Shown here: piece by piece, positions 27,007-34,183 of the stretch
How the letters are laid out: the number at the start of each line of letters is the position of its first letter
How positions within the stretch are numbered: the stretch's first letter is position 1
Position numbers and translations under genes: made by a program
Notes under the pieces: model-generated
The model's input: only the letters and a program-made list of their open reading frames with translations
Told to the model about the DNA's origin: nothing
Databases searched by the model: none
NCBI GenBank assembly: GCA_000415185.1
Contig: KE351655.1
Span: forward strand, 50,524-87,940
Source of the DNA: Enterococcus faecalis 13-SD-W-01
GTDB taxonomy: Bacteria; Bacillota; Bacilli; Lactobacillales; Enterococcaceae
Reading direction: 5' to 3'
Length of the DNA stretch: 37,417 nt

Positions 27007-27064
27007 AAAAAAGACAAGGATTCTTTGAACCATTTGTATATGGTCCAAGTTCCTTGTCTTTTTG
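27007..27064. terminator. Bidirectional terminator
   Basis: AAAAAAGACAAGGA and TCCTTGTCTTTTT arms enclose a second inner hairpin ACCAT-TTGTAT-ATGGT. It separates the small membrane protein from the convergent HicB-like gene. Confidence 0.85.
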
Positions 27065-27069
27065 TTTCT

Positions 27070-27375
27070 TTACTCTTCTTGCTGGATAAAAAAACCATCA
27101 AACACTTCGCCATCATAATAACGGAGCAATTCATCAAGAGATAAGTTAGCAGTTTTTTCTTCTTCCGTTCTGTCTTCTGAAGCTTCAAGTAATTGCGAAC
27201 GATATTCTTGATACTGCTGGACTAACTGGCTATAAGCTTCTTGTCTGGAGTTACCGGCTGAATTGAGCGTCGGCAGCTCTTTTAGCAGAAGGCGGTAAAC
27301 CGGCTTGTTGTCTTCGATTTCGATTGGCAGTTCCACTACTGTCAATCCAACTTCTTCAAATTCTTCTGGGTACAT
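27070..27375 (-). CDS. Small HicB-like protein
   Basis: A 101-residue acidic protein. Residues about 10-55 (PVYRLLLKELPTLNSAGNS, then RQEAYSQLVQQYQEYRSQ) resemble the partial RNase H fold of HicB-type antitoxins, in which a hydrophobic beta hairpin is followed by a helix starting near SxxEA. No HicA-like toxin gene is adjacent, so it may be a solitary HicB-like domain. The start is ATG at 27375, with AAGGTG 7 bases upstream; the open frame to 27423 has no such site. It is divergent from the sulfatase-type gene and shares its short promoter region. HicB-like is a guess from pattern only. Confidence 0.6.
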   Translation of the reverse strand: MYPEEFEEVGLTVVELPIEIEDNKPVYRLLLKELPTLNSAGNSRQEAYSQLVQQYQEYRSQLLEASEDRTEEEKTANLSLDELLRYYDGEVFDGFFIQQEE

Positions 27376-27408
27376 TTTTAACACCTTCTGTCTTTGTATA
27401 TAAAATAT

Positions 27409-27417
27409 TGTTATACT
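27409..27417 (+). promoter_or_regulatory. Putative extended -10 promoter of the phosphoglycerol transferase gene
   Basis: TGTTATACT, an extended -10, 30 bp before the ATG at 27447. No good -35 is seen. Confidence 0.5.
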
Positions 27418-27446
27418 AAACATATAAACAATTTGGAGGCGGATAC

Positions 27447-29261
27447 ATGCTGTTTTTTCTTATTTTATTGTTGATTGCTTGTTTTTTTATTTTAAAAGGG
27501 TCTTTGAAACAAAAAATCTTTCCACTGACAGCCATTTCCTTTTTTTACTTCTGTTTGACTTTTTATAGTTGGCAAAGCTTCAATCTGCCTTTGATGGACT
27601 GGCGTGTTTGGACAGTTCCATTTGTCTATTCGCCATTGAATAGCATTTTTTCTTTGCTTTACGCCTTAATCATAGCAGACGCGACTTGGTTATTCCAATC
27701 TTTAAAGACAAAAAAAAGAATCATACATACCCGAAAAATGAATTGGCTTGATTGGTTTGGTTTGGGAGCAACATTTCTTTTGACCTTTTCCGGCTTTTTA
27801 TTTTTTGGCAGCAGTCGCTGGGCTATTCGTTATTTTGACAATCTCAAAATCGACCAGATCATTTATACACTTAATCAGCCGCTGACTGGTGCTGATCCTG
27901 CTCAAATCAAAGAATTCCTGGTAGATCCGCTGCTTTTCAGCATTCTTGGTACTCTGCTTATGATAACTCTTCTTTACTTTTTCAACACCCATTCTGTTCA
28001 CTTTAAACAAACAGATTCTCTGAAGAAAAAGAAACATAAAAGATACAGCGCCATGATCATAGGGGTTTTCAGCTGTATTTTTGGTGCGATTCTAGGTGTG
28101 AGAGAAATTGGCTATACGGATGTTCGTGCCTTCTTTTTTGAACATACAGAACTCTATGATAATTATTATGTTGATCCTCGAACTGTAGAATTGAAGTTTC
28201 CTGAACAAAAAAGAAACCTGATTTATATTTTCTTAGAATCCATGGAAAGTAGTTATGCTTCAACAGAAATGGGCGGCATCAAAGAAAACAATCTGATTCC
28301 TAACCTGACACAGTTAGCACAAACAGAAGGTGTCCATTTTTCTAACAGTGACAAATTAGGCGGCATGCTGCCGATTCCTTCTGCTTCACATACTGCTAGT
28401 TCAATGGTCGCACAAACTTCTGGATTGCCGCTGCGGACTTCCAGTGGACTCCATGTCAATCACTACGGACAATTGGGCGACTATCTTCCTGGTGCCTATT
28501 CATTGGGAACGATCCTAAAAAACGCAGGGTATTCCCGCACACTTTTAATGGGTTCTGATGCTGATTTTGCCGCTCGAAGCAACTACTTTACACAACATGG
28601 CGAGTACGACATCCGAGATTATAAATGGGCGAAAGAAACTGGCAGAATCCCTGAAGATTATCGTGTTTGGTGGGGATATGAAGATGCAAAATTATTTGAA
28701 TTTGCAAAAGAAACATTGACTGAACTCGGAGCAAAAGAACAACCTTTCAACTTTACGATGCTTACTGCAGATACGCATTTTGAGGATGGCTTGATGACGG
28801 ACGAAACACCGATAATCTTTGATGACCAATACAGCAATGTCATTCACTTTTCTGATCAAGAAATTTATTCTCTGCTGCAATGGATCAAGGAACAACCTTT
28901 TTATGAAGACACGACGATCATCCTTGTTGGCGACCATTTAACAATGGATGGAGATTTTTTTGAGGCAATTGATCCGAATTATCAACGCACTGTGTACAAT
29001 GTGATTTTAAATAGCGGACTTCAGACCACTCGAGCGCAGAATCGCTTATTTAGTGCAGTCGATATGTTTCCTACCACGCTTGCAGCGTTAGGTGTCAAGA
29101 TTCCCGGCGATCGTTTAGGAATTGGGACAAACCTATTTTCTGAACAACCAACGCTCATGGAAGAATTTGGATACGAACAGTTTTATACTGAACTTTCACG
29201 TCGTTCTCGTTTTTATGAAAGAAACATTATCCAAGGAACAGACCGAACTGCTGCAGAATAG
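27447..29261 (+). CDS. LTA synthase family phosphoglycerol transferase, OpgB/MdoB-like
   Basis: A 604-residue membrane enzyme of the alkaline-phosphatase superfamily. Five or six hydrophobic segments fill residues 1-225, and an extracellular catalytic domain covers about 255-600. Visible motifs: LIYIFLESMESSYAS (first metal-binding acidic pair), PIPSASHTASSMVAQTSGLP (the loop carrying the expected nucleophilic threonine), LLMGSDADFAARSNYF, FNFTMLTADTHFEDG and ILVGDHLTMDGDF (further metal ligands). The motif spacing looks more like OpgB, which adds phosphoglycerol to periplasmic glucans, than LtaS, which builds lipoteichoic acid; a role in decorating glycolipid or cell-wall polymer is inferred. 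The ATG has TTGGAGG about 8 bases upstream. Ends at a strong terminator. Confidence 0.85.
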   Translation: MLFFLILLLIACFFILKGSLKQKIFPLTAISFFYFCLTFYSWQSFNLPLMDWRVWTVPFVYSPLNSIFSLLYALIIADATWLFQSLKTKKRIIHTRKMNWLDWFGLGATFLLTFSGFLFFGSSRWAIRYFDNLKIDQIIYTLNQPLTGADPAQIKEFLVDPLLFSILGTLLMITLLYFFNTHSVHFKQTDSLKKKKHKRYSAMIIGVFSCIFGAILGVREIGYTDVRAFFFEHTELYDNYYVDPRTVELKFPEQKRNLIYIFLESMESSYASTEMGGIKENNLIPNLTQLAQTEGVHFSNSDKLGGMLPIPSASHTASSMVAQTSGLPLRTSSGLHVNHYGQLGDYLPGAYSLGTILKNAGYSRTLLMGSDADFAARSNYFTQHGEYDIRDYKWAKETGRIPEDYRVWWGYEDAKLFEFAKETLTELGAKEQPFNFTMLTADTHFEDGLMTDETPIIFDDQYSNVIHFSDQEIYSLLQWIKEQPFYEDTTIILVGDHLTMDGDFFEAIDPNYQRTVYNVILNSGLQTTRAQNRLFSAVDMFPTTLAALGVKIPGDRLGIGTNLFSEQPTLMEEFGYEQFYTELSRRSRFYERNIIQGTDRTAAE

Positions 29262-29276
29262 TTTTCTCGAACAAAA

Positions 29277-29311
29277 AAGGCTAGGACATCTTGTCCCAGC
29301 CTTCTTTTTTT
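29277..29311. terminator. Terminator between the phosphoglycerol transferase and MFS genes
   Basis: AAGGCTAGGACA, loop TCT, TGTCCCAGCCTT, then CTTTTTTTT. It serves the plus-strand gene and, with A-rich left flank, the convergent MFS gene whose stop codon overlaps its right edge. Member of the GGCTxGGACA terminator family. Confidence 0.9.
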
Positions 29312-30500
29312 ATTCAAACTCTTCTTCTGTCATAAAGTAGTTTTGGTTGACTGCAATCAAAATCAAACTGACAGCAACAACGATTCCCGCAAAGTAAAAC
29401 GGCCAATCTCCACCGAAATGTTCCCCCAGCTTTCCTGCGATATACGGCGCTAAAGCACCCCCGAAGAAACGGACAAAACTATAACTTGAAGAGGCAACAT
29501 TTCTTTCCAATCCAGGAATTTCCATAGCAACTGTCGTTAAGAGTGTATTGACGATTCCTTGGAAAAAACCTGCCAAAATAATCCCTATCGGAACAAGGAC
29601 TGCTATATTGAATCCTATTCCAGTCACTAATAAACAAAGAACAAAACCAATCACTGCTGCTAAAATCGTCTTGTAAGTTGTAAATTTCTTCTCAATAATC
29701 GGCGCCACGAAAATCGATGAAATAGCTAACAAAATACCCCAGCCGAAAAAGACAAATCCGACACTCATTTCTGAATAACCCACCAATAAGAATGGGCCAT
29801 AAGCCAATAGCGTAAAGAAGCCAAAGTTATAAAGCAGTGCGATGATCCCTACTGAACGTAATTTGTGATTGCTCAATGCTTTTGCACTTTCGAATAACCC
29901 AACCTTTTTCGCTGGACGTTCTGTTTCAGGTAAAAGAATAACCAACACCAAGAAAGCACACGTCATCAAAACTGCGACACCAAAAAATGGATAGCGCCAA
30001 GATTGGCTGCCCAGCATACCGCCCACTAAAGGACCAACCGCCATCCCGCCGCCAATTGCTGCTTCGTACATAATAATTGCTTTTTCTGTATTTCCTACTA
30101 AGAAACTAACGATCGTGGCTAATGCTGTAGAAACAAAAAAAGCATTCCCGATGCCCCAACCAGCTCGCCAGCCAATCAGCATACTGATGTTATTAGAAAG
30201 TCCGCCTAGAGCAGAAAATATCACAATAAGAACAAGTCCTGATAACAATGTTTTTTTCAAACCAATTCTGCTGGACAGCGCACCTGTAAACAACATTACC
30301 GCACCTGTCACTAACATATAACTTGTAAATAAAAGCGTTGTTTGTGCTGGTGTCGCATCCAGCTGTACAGCAATCGTATTTAAGATAGGGTCAACTAATC
30401 CGACACCCATAAATGCTACTAAACAAGTAGCTGCGACGATCAAAGCTGCACGCATCCCGCTTTTCAGTTCTTTTTCATTATATTTTATTTCATTTTCCAT
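29310..30500 (-). CDS. MFS family efflux transporter
   Basis: A 396-residue protein with about 12 membrane segments. The first half has LFTSYMLVTGAVMLFTGALS, followed by SRIGLKKTLL, the loop 2-3 region typical of the drug/H+ antiporter families, and AAIGGGMAVGPLVGGMLGS (an antiporter motif C-like segment in TM5). A solute exporter driven by proton motive force is likely; the drug is unknown. The start ATG at 30500 has AGGAG 8 bases upstream, while the frame is open to 30530 without a site. Divergent from a PadR-type regulator across 111 bp that holds a consensus promoter and an ATGT-N8-ACAT dyad, so regulation by that protein is very likely. Confidence 0.9.
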   Translation of the reverse strand: MENEIKYNEKELKSGMRAALIVAATCLVAFMGVGLVDPILNTIAVQLDATPAQTTLLFTSYMLVTGAVMLFTGALSSRIGLKKTLLSGLVLIVIFSALGGLSNNISMLIGWRAGWGIGNAFFVSTALATIVSFLVGNTEKAIIMYEAAIGGGMAVGPLVGGMLGSQSWRYPFFGVAVLMTCAFLVLVILLPETERPAKKVGLFESAKALSNHKLRSVGIIALLYNFGFFTLLAYGPFLLVGYSEMSVGFVFFGWGILLAISSIFVAPIIEKKFTTYKTILAAVIGFVLCLLVTGIGFNIAVLVPIGIILAGFFQGIVNTLLTTVAMEIPGLERNVASSSYSFVRFFGGALAPYIAGKLGEHFGGDWPFYFAGIVVAVSLILIAVNQNYFMTEEEFE

Positions 30501-30525
30501 TTTTCCAACTCCTTTTTCATTACTA

Positions 30526-30553
30526 ATCATACATGAATATTTTTACATGTCAA
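30526..30553 (-). promoter_or_regulatory. Promoter of the MFS gene
   Basis: The minus strand reads TTGACA (30553-30548), 16 bp, TATGAT (30531-30526). The -35 lies inside the PadR-like dyad. Confidence 0.75.
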
Positions 30554-30562
30554 TATTTACAT
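30547..30562. promoter_or_regulatory. Candidate PadR operator
   Basis: ATGT, 8 bp (CAATATTT), ACAT: the ATGT-N8-ACAT dyad described for PadR/LmrR repressors. It covers the -35 of the MFS promoter and lies upstream of the regulator's own extended -10 (TGGTATACT near 30583-30591), so one dimer could repress both directions. Confidence 0.6.
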
Positions 30563-30611
30563 ATAAGTTTTGCTTAAAGATATGGTATACTGAAAAAAAG
30601 GAGTGAAGCGA

Positions 30612-31142
30612 ATGAACACGTTATCTTATGTTCTTCTATCCGTACTACTAGCCAGTCCAAAATCTGGGTATGAATTAAAACAGCTAATTACTGTTTTTTG
30701 GGAAGCCCATCACAGTCAAATCTACACGACACTTGCGAATCTAAACGAAAAAGGGTACGTCACTATCCAAGAAACATCCGATAGTACACAAAAAAAAGTG
30801 TACGAACTGACCTCAGAAGGACAAGAAATCGTCCATGAATGGATTAAAAAGGAAAGTCCGACCCCAACTCAACGTGACGAATTCTTAGCAAAAATCTATG
30901 CGTTTGCTACCTTGGATCAAGCCACTGTTCACGGTTTGTTATTTACACGAGAACAGCAATTGACCAAAGTAATGGAAAAAAATCAAGCAAAATTAGCAGC
31001 ATTAGACTACCGAAGTAAGGAGGTTTTCGGTCGCTACGCAGTCATCCAACGAAGAATCTTATTATGCGAGCAAGAAATTAAATGGTGCCAACAAGTCAAA
31101 ATGGAAATGAACCATTTTTTTGCTAACGGACAACCAAAATAA
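30612..31142 (+). CDS. PadR family transcriptional regulator
   Basis: A 176-residue repressor. The N-terminal winged helix spans residues 3-80 (LSYVLLSVLLASPKSGYELK, then HHSQIYTTLANLNEKGYVTI). The C-terminal part is the helical Vir_act_alpha_C-type dimerisation region (FARE-like segment at about 110-175, TREQQLTKVMEKNQAKLAAL). PadR proteins usually repress a neighbouring efflux or detoxification gene; the divergent MFS gene is the obvious target. The ATG at 30612 has AAAAGGAG 8 bases upstream; a GTG three codons earlier belongs to that site and is rejected. Followed by a strong terminator. Confidence 0.9.
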   Translation: MNTLSYVLLSVLLASPKSGYELKQLITVFWEAHHSQIYTTLANLNEKGYVTIQETSDSTQKKVYELTSEGQEIVHEWIKKESPTPTQRDEFLAKIYAFATLDQATVHGLLFTREQQLTKVMEKNQAKLAALDYRSKEVFGRYAVIQRRILLCEQEIKWCQQVKMEMNHFFANGQPK

Positions 31143-31184
31143 AAAAGACAGGAAATGCTGATTTTTCAGCCATTCCTGTCTTTT
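31142..31184. terminator. Terminator after padR, bidirectional
   Basis: AAAAAGACAGGAA and TTCCTGTCTTTT arms form the stem, with an inner GCTGA/TCAGC stem-loop. It lies between the convergent padR and DUF2798 genes. Confidence 0.85.
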
Positions 31185-31185
31185 A

Positions 31186-31653
31186 TTATTCGCTTTCGCC
31201 TGCTGTTTGCGCTGGCTGCGCTTGAATCATCTGTAAAATTTTACGTGAGATTGGTCCTACGATCAACAATTGCAAAGGTAATGCTGCAATCAAGTTCATA
31301 CGCCATGTTGTTGGATAATGTGCAAGAATATCACTTGTTCCTTGCTCGATAATGATGCCGAATAAAGACATGAATGTCACCATACCCAGAACCATCAAGC
31401 AAGAAATCGTCAAAATCATTTGCCATTTCTTTTCTTTATTTACTGGCAATTTGAACGCGATTTTTTTTGCGACCACTCCTACAACGAAAACATCTAAAAT
31501 AAATGCAACGATAAATCCTGGGATCAGCCCAGTAAATAAAGCAGTTAGTTGTAATGAATCATGCAGCCACAAGTTGTAGACACTCATTCCTAAGACCATC
31601 AAGAAACACATCAGCGTTGTAAAAATAATTCCTTCTTTTTTGTTTGTTGGCAA
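31186..31653 (-). CDS. DUF2798 family membrane protein
   Basis: A 155-residue integral membrane protein with an internal duplication: two related hydrophobic pairs, the first starting IIFTTLMCFLMVLGMSVYN and the second MILTISCLMVLGMVTFMS, each ending in a proline/glycine-rich second segment (IPGFIVAFILDVFVVGVVAKK and ALPLQLLIVGPISRKIL). This is the DUF2798 pattern; the function is unknown. The start TTG at 31653 (CCAACAAACAAAAAA follows) has GGAG 8 bases upstream. A GTG three codons earlier overlaps that site. A possible extended -10 (TGCTAGGAT) is at 31687-31695. Confidence 0.75.
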   Translation of the reverse strand: MPTNKKEGIIFTTLMCFLMVLGMSVYNLWLHDSLQLTALFTGLIPGFIVAFILDVFVVGVVAKKIAFKLPVNKEKKWQMILTISCLMVLGMVTFMSLFGIIIEQGTSDILAHYPTTWRMNLIAALPLQLLIVGPISRKILQMIQAQPAQTAGESE

Positions 31654-31757
31654 AAAAATCACTCCTTCAATTTTGTCACGAAGATTATCCTAGCACATAA
31701 AAAATTTTCTCGTAAGCAAAACTTTTCATTTTCTGAAAATATTTTAGAAAGAATCAA

Positions 31758-31799
31758 AAAGCGGCTGGGACTTTTGCCGCCAGCCGCTTTGATCTTTTT
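31758..31799 (-). terminator. Terminator of the marR operon
   Basis: AAAGCGGCTGG (31758-31768) pairs with CCAGCCGCTTT (31780-31790), a perfect 11-bp stem with loop GACTTTTGCCG. It starts about 9 bp past the monooxygenase stop codon and is followed by T-rich sequence on the minus strand. Confidence 0.85.
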
Positions 31800-32086
31800 T
31801 ATTCCTTTGTTTGTGCAATCGTCAATTGGGGTGCTTTAGTGCTGTACATGCCAATTTCCTGTGCAAATTTTTTCAATAAAGGATTTTCATTGTGTTTTGC
31901 GATTGCTTCTTGATCTGCCCATTTTTCTACCATCAAGTAAGTATTTTTTTCCTCAGTTCCTTGATAAAGACCATAAGAGATATTGCCTTCTTCTTGTTTA
32001 GAAGAAGCAATCAATGGTGCGATATCTTCTAAGAATTGGGCTTCTTTTTCAGGATTGATATAAAATAATGCGTTTATGATTATCAT
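31799..32086 (-). CDS. ABM-type monooxygenase (YgiN-like quinol monooxygenase family)
   Basis: A 95-residue protein with the antibiotic biosynthesis monooxygenase fold: NALFYINPEKEAQFLEDIAPL, ISYGLYQGTEEKNTYLMVEK and WADQEAIAKHNENPLLKKFA. Members act without a cofactor on quinols or related aromatic compounds, usually as dimers. The ATG has AGGAG 5 bases upstream and follows the nitroreductase stop by 8 bp. Last gene of the marR-nitroreductase-ABM operon. The substrate is unknown; quinone handling is a fair guess given the flavin reductase and MarR partner. Confidence 0.85.
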   Translation of the reverse strand: MIIINALFYINPEKEAQFLEDIAPLIASSKQEEGNISYGLYQGTEEKNTYLMVEKWADQEAIAKHNENPLLKKFAQEIGMYSTKAPQLTIAQTKE

Positions 32087-32094
32087 CGTTTCTC

Positions 32095-32724
32095 CTATTT
32101 GAATGTTGTGATTTTTTCTGGTGCTAGACGAACAGATTCATAACCTGTTTCTACGGCTTTCCCAATTGATAGGATCATTACTGGCACGTATCTTTCTTTA
32201 TCCATACCAAATGCTTCAGCTAATTGATCTGCTTCAAAACCGCCGATCGGGTTTGTTTCATAGCCGTGTGCACGGGCAACAAGCATGAATTGCATAGCGG
32301 CTAAACTTGAATCGATTTTTACAACATCATTCATTTGTTCTTTTGAAAGAGCTTTGTAATGAGGAATGATTGCTGCTAATTGCTGATCGCGAACTTCTTG
32401 CGGCATTTTTCCTTCTGCTACAGCTTGGTCATAGATTTCTTCGCCGTATTCATAGTTAAGCATATCGCCGAAAATCATGACCATTGCAGATGAAGTATCA
32501 TTTTGTCTTGTATTAAAACGGATCAATGGACGTAAGATTTCTTTTGCTTCATCGCTTTCTGCGACAACAAAACGCCATGGCTGCATGTTTACAGAAGATG
32601 GAGCTGTTGTTGCTTCTTGGATCATTTCCAGCATTTCTTCGTGAGAGATTTTGTAGTTTTCATCGTATAAACGGACGGATTTTCTGCCAAAGACGATTTC
32701 TTCAAATTTTGTTTCTTTTGTCAT
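32095..32724 (-). CDS. Nitroreductase family protein
   Basis: A 209-residue FMN-dependent oxidoreductase of the nitroreductase superfamily. The N-terminal FGRKSVRLYDENYKISHEEM holds the flavin-binding arginine, then ATTAPSSVNMQPWRFVV (the second flavin motif) and IDSSLAAMQFMLVARAHGYE. Such proteins reduce nitro compounds or quinones with NAD(P)H. The start ATG is at 32724; GAAG upstream is a weak site, so translation may rely on coupling to marR, 21 bp away. In operon with marR and the ABM gene. Confidence 0.88.
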   Translation of the reverse strand: MTKETKFEEIVFGRKSVRLYDENYKISHEEMLEMIQEATTAPSSVNMQPWRFVVAESDEAKEILRPLIRFNTRQNDTSSAMVMIFGDMLNYEYGEEIYDQAVAEGKMPQEVRDQQLAAIIPHYKALSKEQMNDVVKIDSSLAAMQFMLVARAHGYETNPIGGFEADQLAEAFGMDKERYVPVMILSIGKAVETGYESVRLAPEKITTFK

Positions 32725-32745
32725 AGTAAAAACTTCTTTCTTTAT

Positions 32746-33171
32746 TTATTCTATTGCTGCTAATTGTGCGTTTAATTTATCTAGAAGAACGAGCAGCTGC
32801 GCTAATTCTTCTTGGTTGAATGCTGGAGACAAAATAGTTTCGATGTCGCCATGTTCTCTTTCACAGACATTGATCTCTTGCTGTGCTTTCGGTGTCAATT
32901 CAACAAAGACTTCCCGATTGTTTGCAGGATTCCGCTCTCTTTTTACATAGCCTTTTGTTTCCAGCAATTTCAGGTGTCTGGTGATTGCCCCTTGATCGAT
33001 CTGCATTTTAGATAACAAAATATTTTGCAAACAAGGACTTTGTTCTTTCAAAATCATCAATATCTCGTATCTTGTCAAACTGAAACCAATCTTTTCTTCA
33101 AACAACTGAGCGATTCTTTGATCTGCCAGTTTGATTTGATAAAGAATATGACTTACTTCTTGCAAAGACAT
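32746..33171 (-). CDS. MarR family transcriptional regulator
   Basis: A 141-residue winged-helix repressor with SLTRYEILMILKEQSPC and ILLSKMQIDQGAITRHLKLLETKGYVKRERN as the helix-turn-helix and wing. It is the first gene of the operon with the nitroreductase and the monooxygenase, a usual arrangement for regulators that sense quinones, phenolics or reactive electrophiles. A cysteine is present at PCLQN in the recognition half and another at INVCEREH, so redox sensing is possible but unproven. ATG at 33171 has GGAGG 7 bases upstream; the frame to 33246 is open and rejected because it would pass through the operator and promoter. Confidence 0.9.
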   Translation of the reverse strand: MSLQEVSHILYQIKLADQRIAQLFEEKIGFSLTRYEILMILKEQSPCLQNILLSKMQIDQGAITRHLKLLETKGYVKRERNPANNREVFVELTPKAQQEINVCEREHGDIETILSPAFNQEELAQLLVLLDKLNAQLAAIE

Positions 33172-33190
33172 TTTTTCGCCTCCTTCAACA

Positions 33191-33219
33191 ATTGACTCGT
33201 CAACGATTGACTTGTCAAT
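33191..33219. promoter_or_regulatory. Twin palindromic operator of marR
   Basis: ATTGACTTGTCAAT (33206-33219) is a perfect palindrome and ATTGACTCGTCAAC (33191-33204) a near-perfect one, 15 bp apart in phase. They overlap the start of transcription predicted from the promoter at 33218-33246. Autorepression by the MarR dimer is the likely role. Confidence 0.7.
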
Positions 33220-33246
33220 AATAAACCCGCCATGCCAAAAAAGCAA
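33218..33246 (-). promoter_or_regulatory. marR operon promoter
   Basis: The minus strand reads TTGCTT (33246-33241), 17 bp, TATTAT (33223-33218). The operator palindromes start at the edge of the -10. Confidence 0.6.
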
Positions 33247-33264
33247 GTATAAAATGCTATTTTT

Positions 33265-33582
33265 TTATCCGCCATAAACTTTAAGCCCAATCACGCCCAA
33301 GACAATCAAACAAATGAATAGTAAACGAAGCGGATTTTTCGATTCTCCCAAAAAGAAAATGCCGTAGCCAACACTCAACAATGCTCCAAGCCCGGTCCAA
33401 ACGGCATAAGCTACGCCAAGCGGAATCACTAATGCAGCTTTCCCTAAAATAAAAATCGAGACCATGATGGCCGCTACAGAAAAAAACAGCCATCTTTTCT
33501 TTTTGGTCTGCTGGGCTTTTTCTAAAAACAAGACAAAAACCAATTCCATCACACCTGCTATTCCTAAAAAGAACCAAATCAT
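33265..33582 (-). CDS. SMR family exporter subunit B (YkkD/GdnD-like)
   Basis: A 105-residue four-helix protein of the small multidrug resistance family. The first helix has the membrane glutamate of the family (GVMELVFVLFLE) and helix 3 the conserved VAYAVWTGLGALLSVGYGIF. It overlaps the upstream SMR gene by 4 bp (ATGA), so the two are coupled in translation, as in paired SMRs that work as heterodimers. With its partner it resembles the YkkCD/Gdx subfamily, whose known substrate is guanidinium; multidrug export is the alternative. GAGGAGG precedes the ATG by about 7 bases. Confidence 0.88.
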   Translation of the reverse strand: MIWFFLGIAGVMELVFVLFLEKAQQTKKKRWLFFSVAAIMVSIFILGKAALVIPLGVAYAVWTGLGALLSVGYGIFFLGESKNPLRLLFICLIVLGVIGLKVYGG

Positions 33583-33917
33583 TTTGTTTCCTCCTCTTTT
33601 ACCGGCGTACTTAACTTCAACCCAACGATTCCTGTCAGCAAAATAACCAAACTAAGCAATTTCATCAAATTGTGGGTCTCATGAAAGACAAAAATCCCCA
33701 AAAGACACGTTCCAGCTGTTCCTATCCCCGTAAAAACAGCATAGGTCATCCCTACGCCAAATTTATCAATGACCGTCTCTAAAAGATACAAACTGAGCAG
33801 CAAAAGCCCCACCGTTGCTCCTGTCCAAAAAATATTTGTAAATCCTTCACTTTTTTCTAAAGTAAAGGCCCAGCAAACTTCCAAAAGTCCCGCGATGATC
33901 AAACGTAAAAAAGTCAT
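33579..33917 (-). CDS. SMR family exporter subunit A (YkkC/GdnC-like)
   Basis: A 112-residue four-helix protein with GLLEVCWAFTLEKSEGFT in helix 1, where the glutamate and the W and GFT residues are typical of the guanidinium (Gdx/SugE) branch rather than the EmrE branch. MTYAVFTGIGTAGTCLLGI lies in helix 3 and GIVGLKLSTP at the end. It forms a coupled pair with the next gene. The ATG at 33917 has GGAGG 7 bases upstream; an open frame to 34001 would start inside the leader hairpins and is rejected. Its leader contains a small hairpin followed by a strong terminator ahead of the ribosome site, so expression is likely controlled by attenuation. Confidence 0.88.
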   Translation of the reverse strand: MTFLRLIIAGLLEVCWAFTLEKSEGFTNIFWTGATVGLLLLSLYLLETVIDKFGVGMTYAVFTGIGTAGTCLLGIFVFHETHNLMKLLSLVILLTGIVGLKLSTPVKEEETK

Positions 33918-33934
33918 CTTTTTCCCTCCTAAAT

Positions 33935-34002
33935 AAAAAAACGCGAAGAAATAACTTATCAGTGGCCTAAAGTTATTTTTTCGCGTTTTGCCCGGCGGCA
34001 AT
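33935..34002 (-). promoter_or_regulatory. Attenuator leader of the SMR genes, possible guanidine-IV-like riboswitch
   Basis: Hairpin 1 is TTGCC-GCCG-GGCAA (34001-33988, minus strand). One base later a 17-bp terminator stem begins (33986-33970 with 33957-33941, one mismatch), with loop TAGGCCACTGAT and a U-run ending 11 bp before the ribosome site. The GCC of loop 1 can pair with GGC of the terminator loop, so a kissing interaction is possible. Guanidine-IV riboswitches have a comparable hairpin plus terminator, and the genes downstream resemble guanidinium exporters. The ligand assignment is inference; the attenuator is seen directly. Confidence 0.6.
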
Positions 34003-34017
34003 TCTATATTTTTCTTT

Positions 34018-34026
34018 AGTATAGCA
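34018..34026 (-). promoter_or_regulatory. Putative extended -10 promoter of the SMR operon
   Basis: The minus strand reads TGCTATACT, an extended -10 about 16 bp before hairpin 1 of the leader, giving a leader of about 95 nt. The -35 is unclear. Confidence 0.5.
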
Positions 34027-34183
34027 CATTCACAAAAAAACGTCCTAGTTTAATATCAAAAGTTATATAACTCAAATAATGAATAAGAATAGAAAACACG
34101 GAATTTTTCATTAAAAAACAAAAAATATTTTTTAATTTAAGGTATTATATATATAGGAAGAAAAAATTTGAGAGGATGAGGAG

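Noticed and set aside
33281-33577. 98-codon frame overlapping SMR subunit B on the same strand
   Set aside because: It is the +1 shadow of the SMR gene; the SMR frame has a ribosome site, coupling overlap and four membrane helices.
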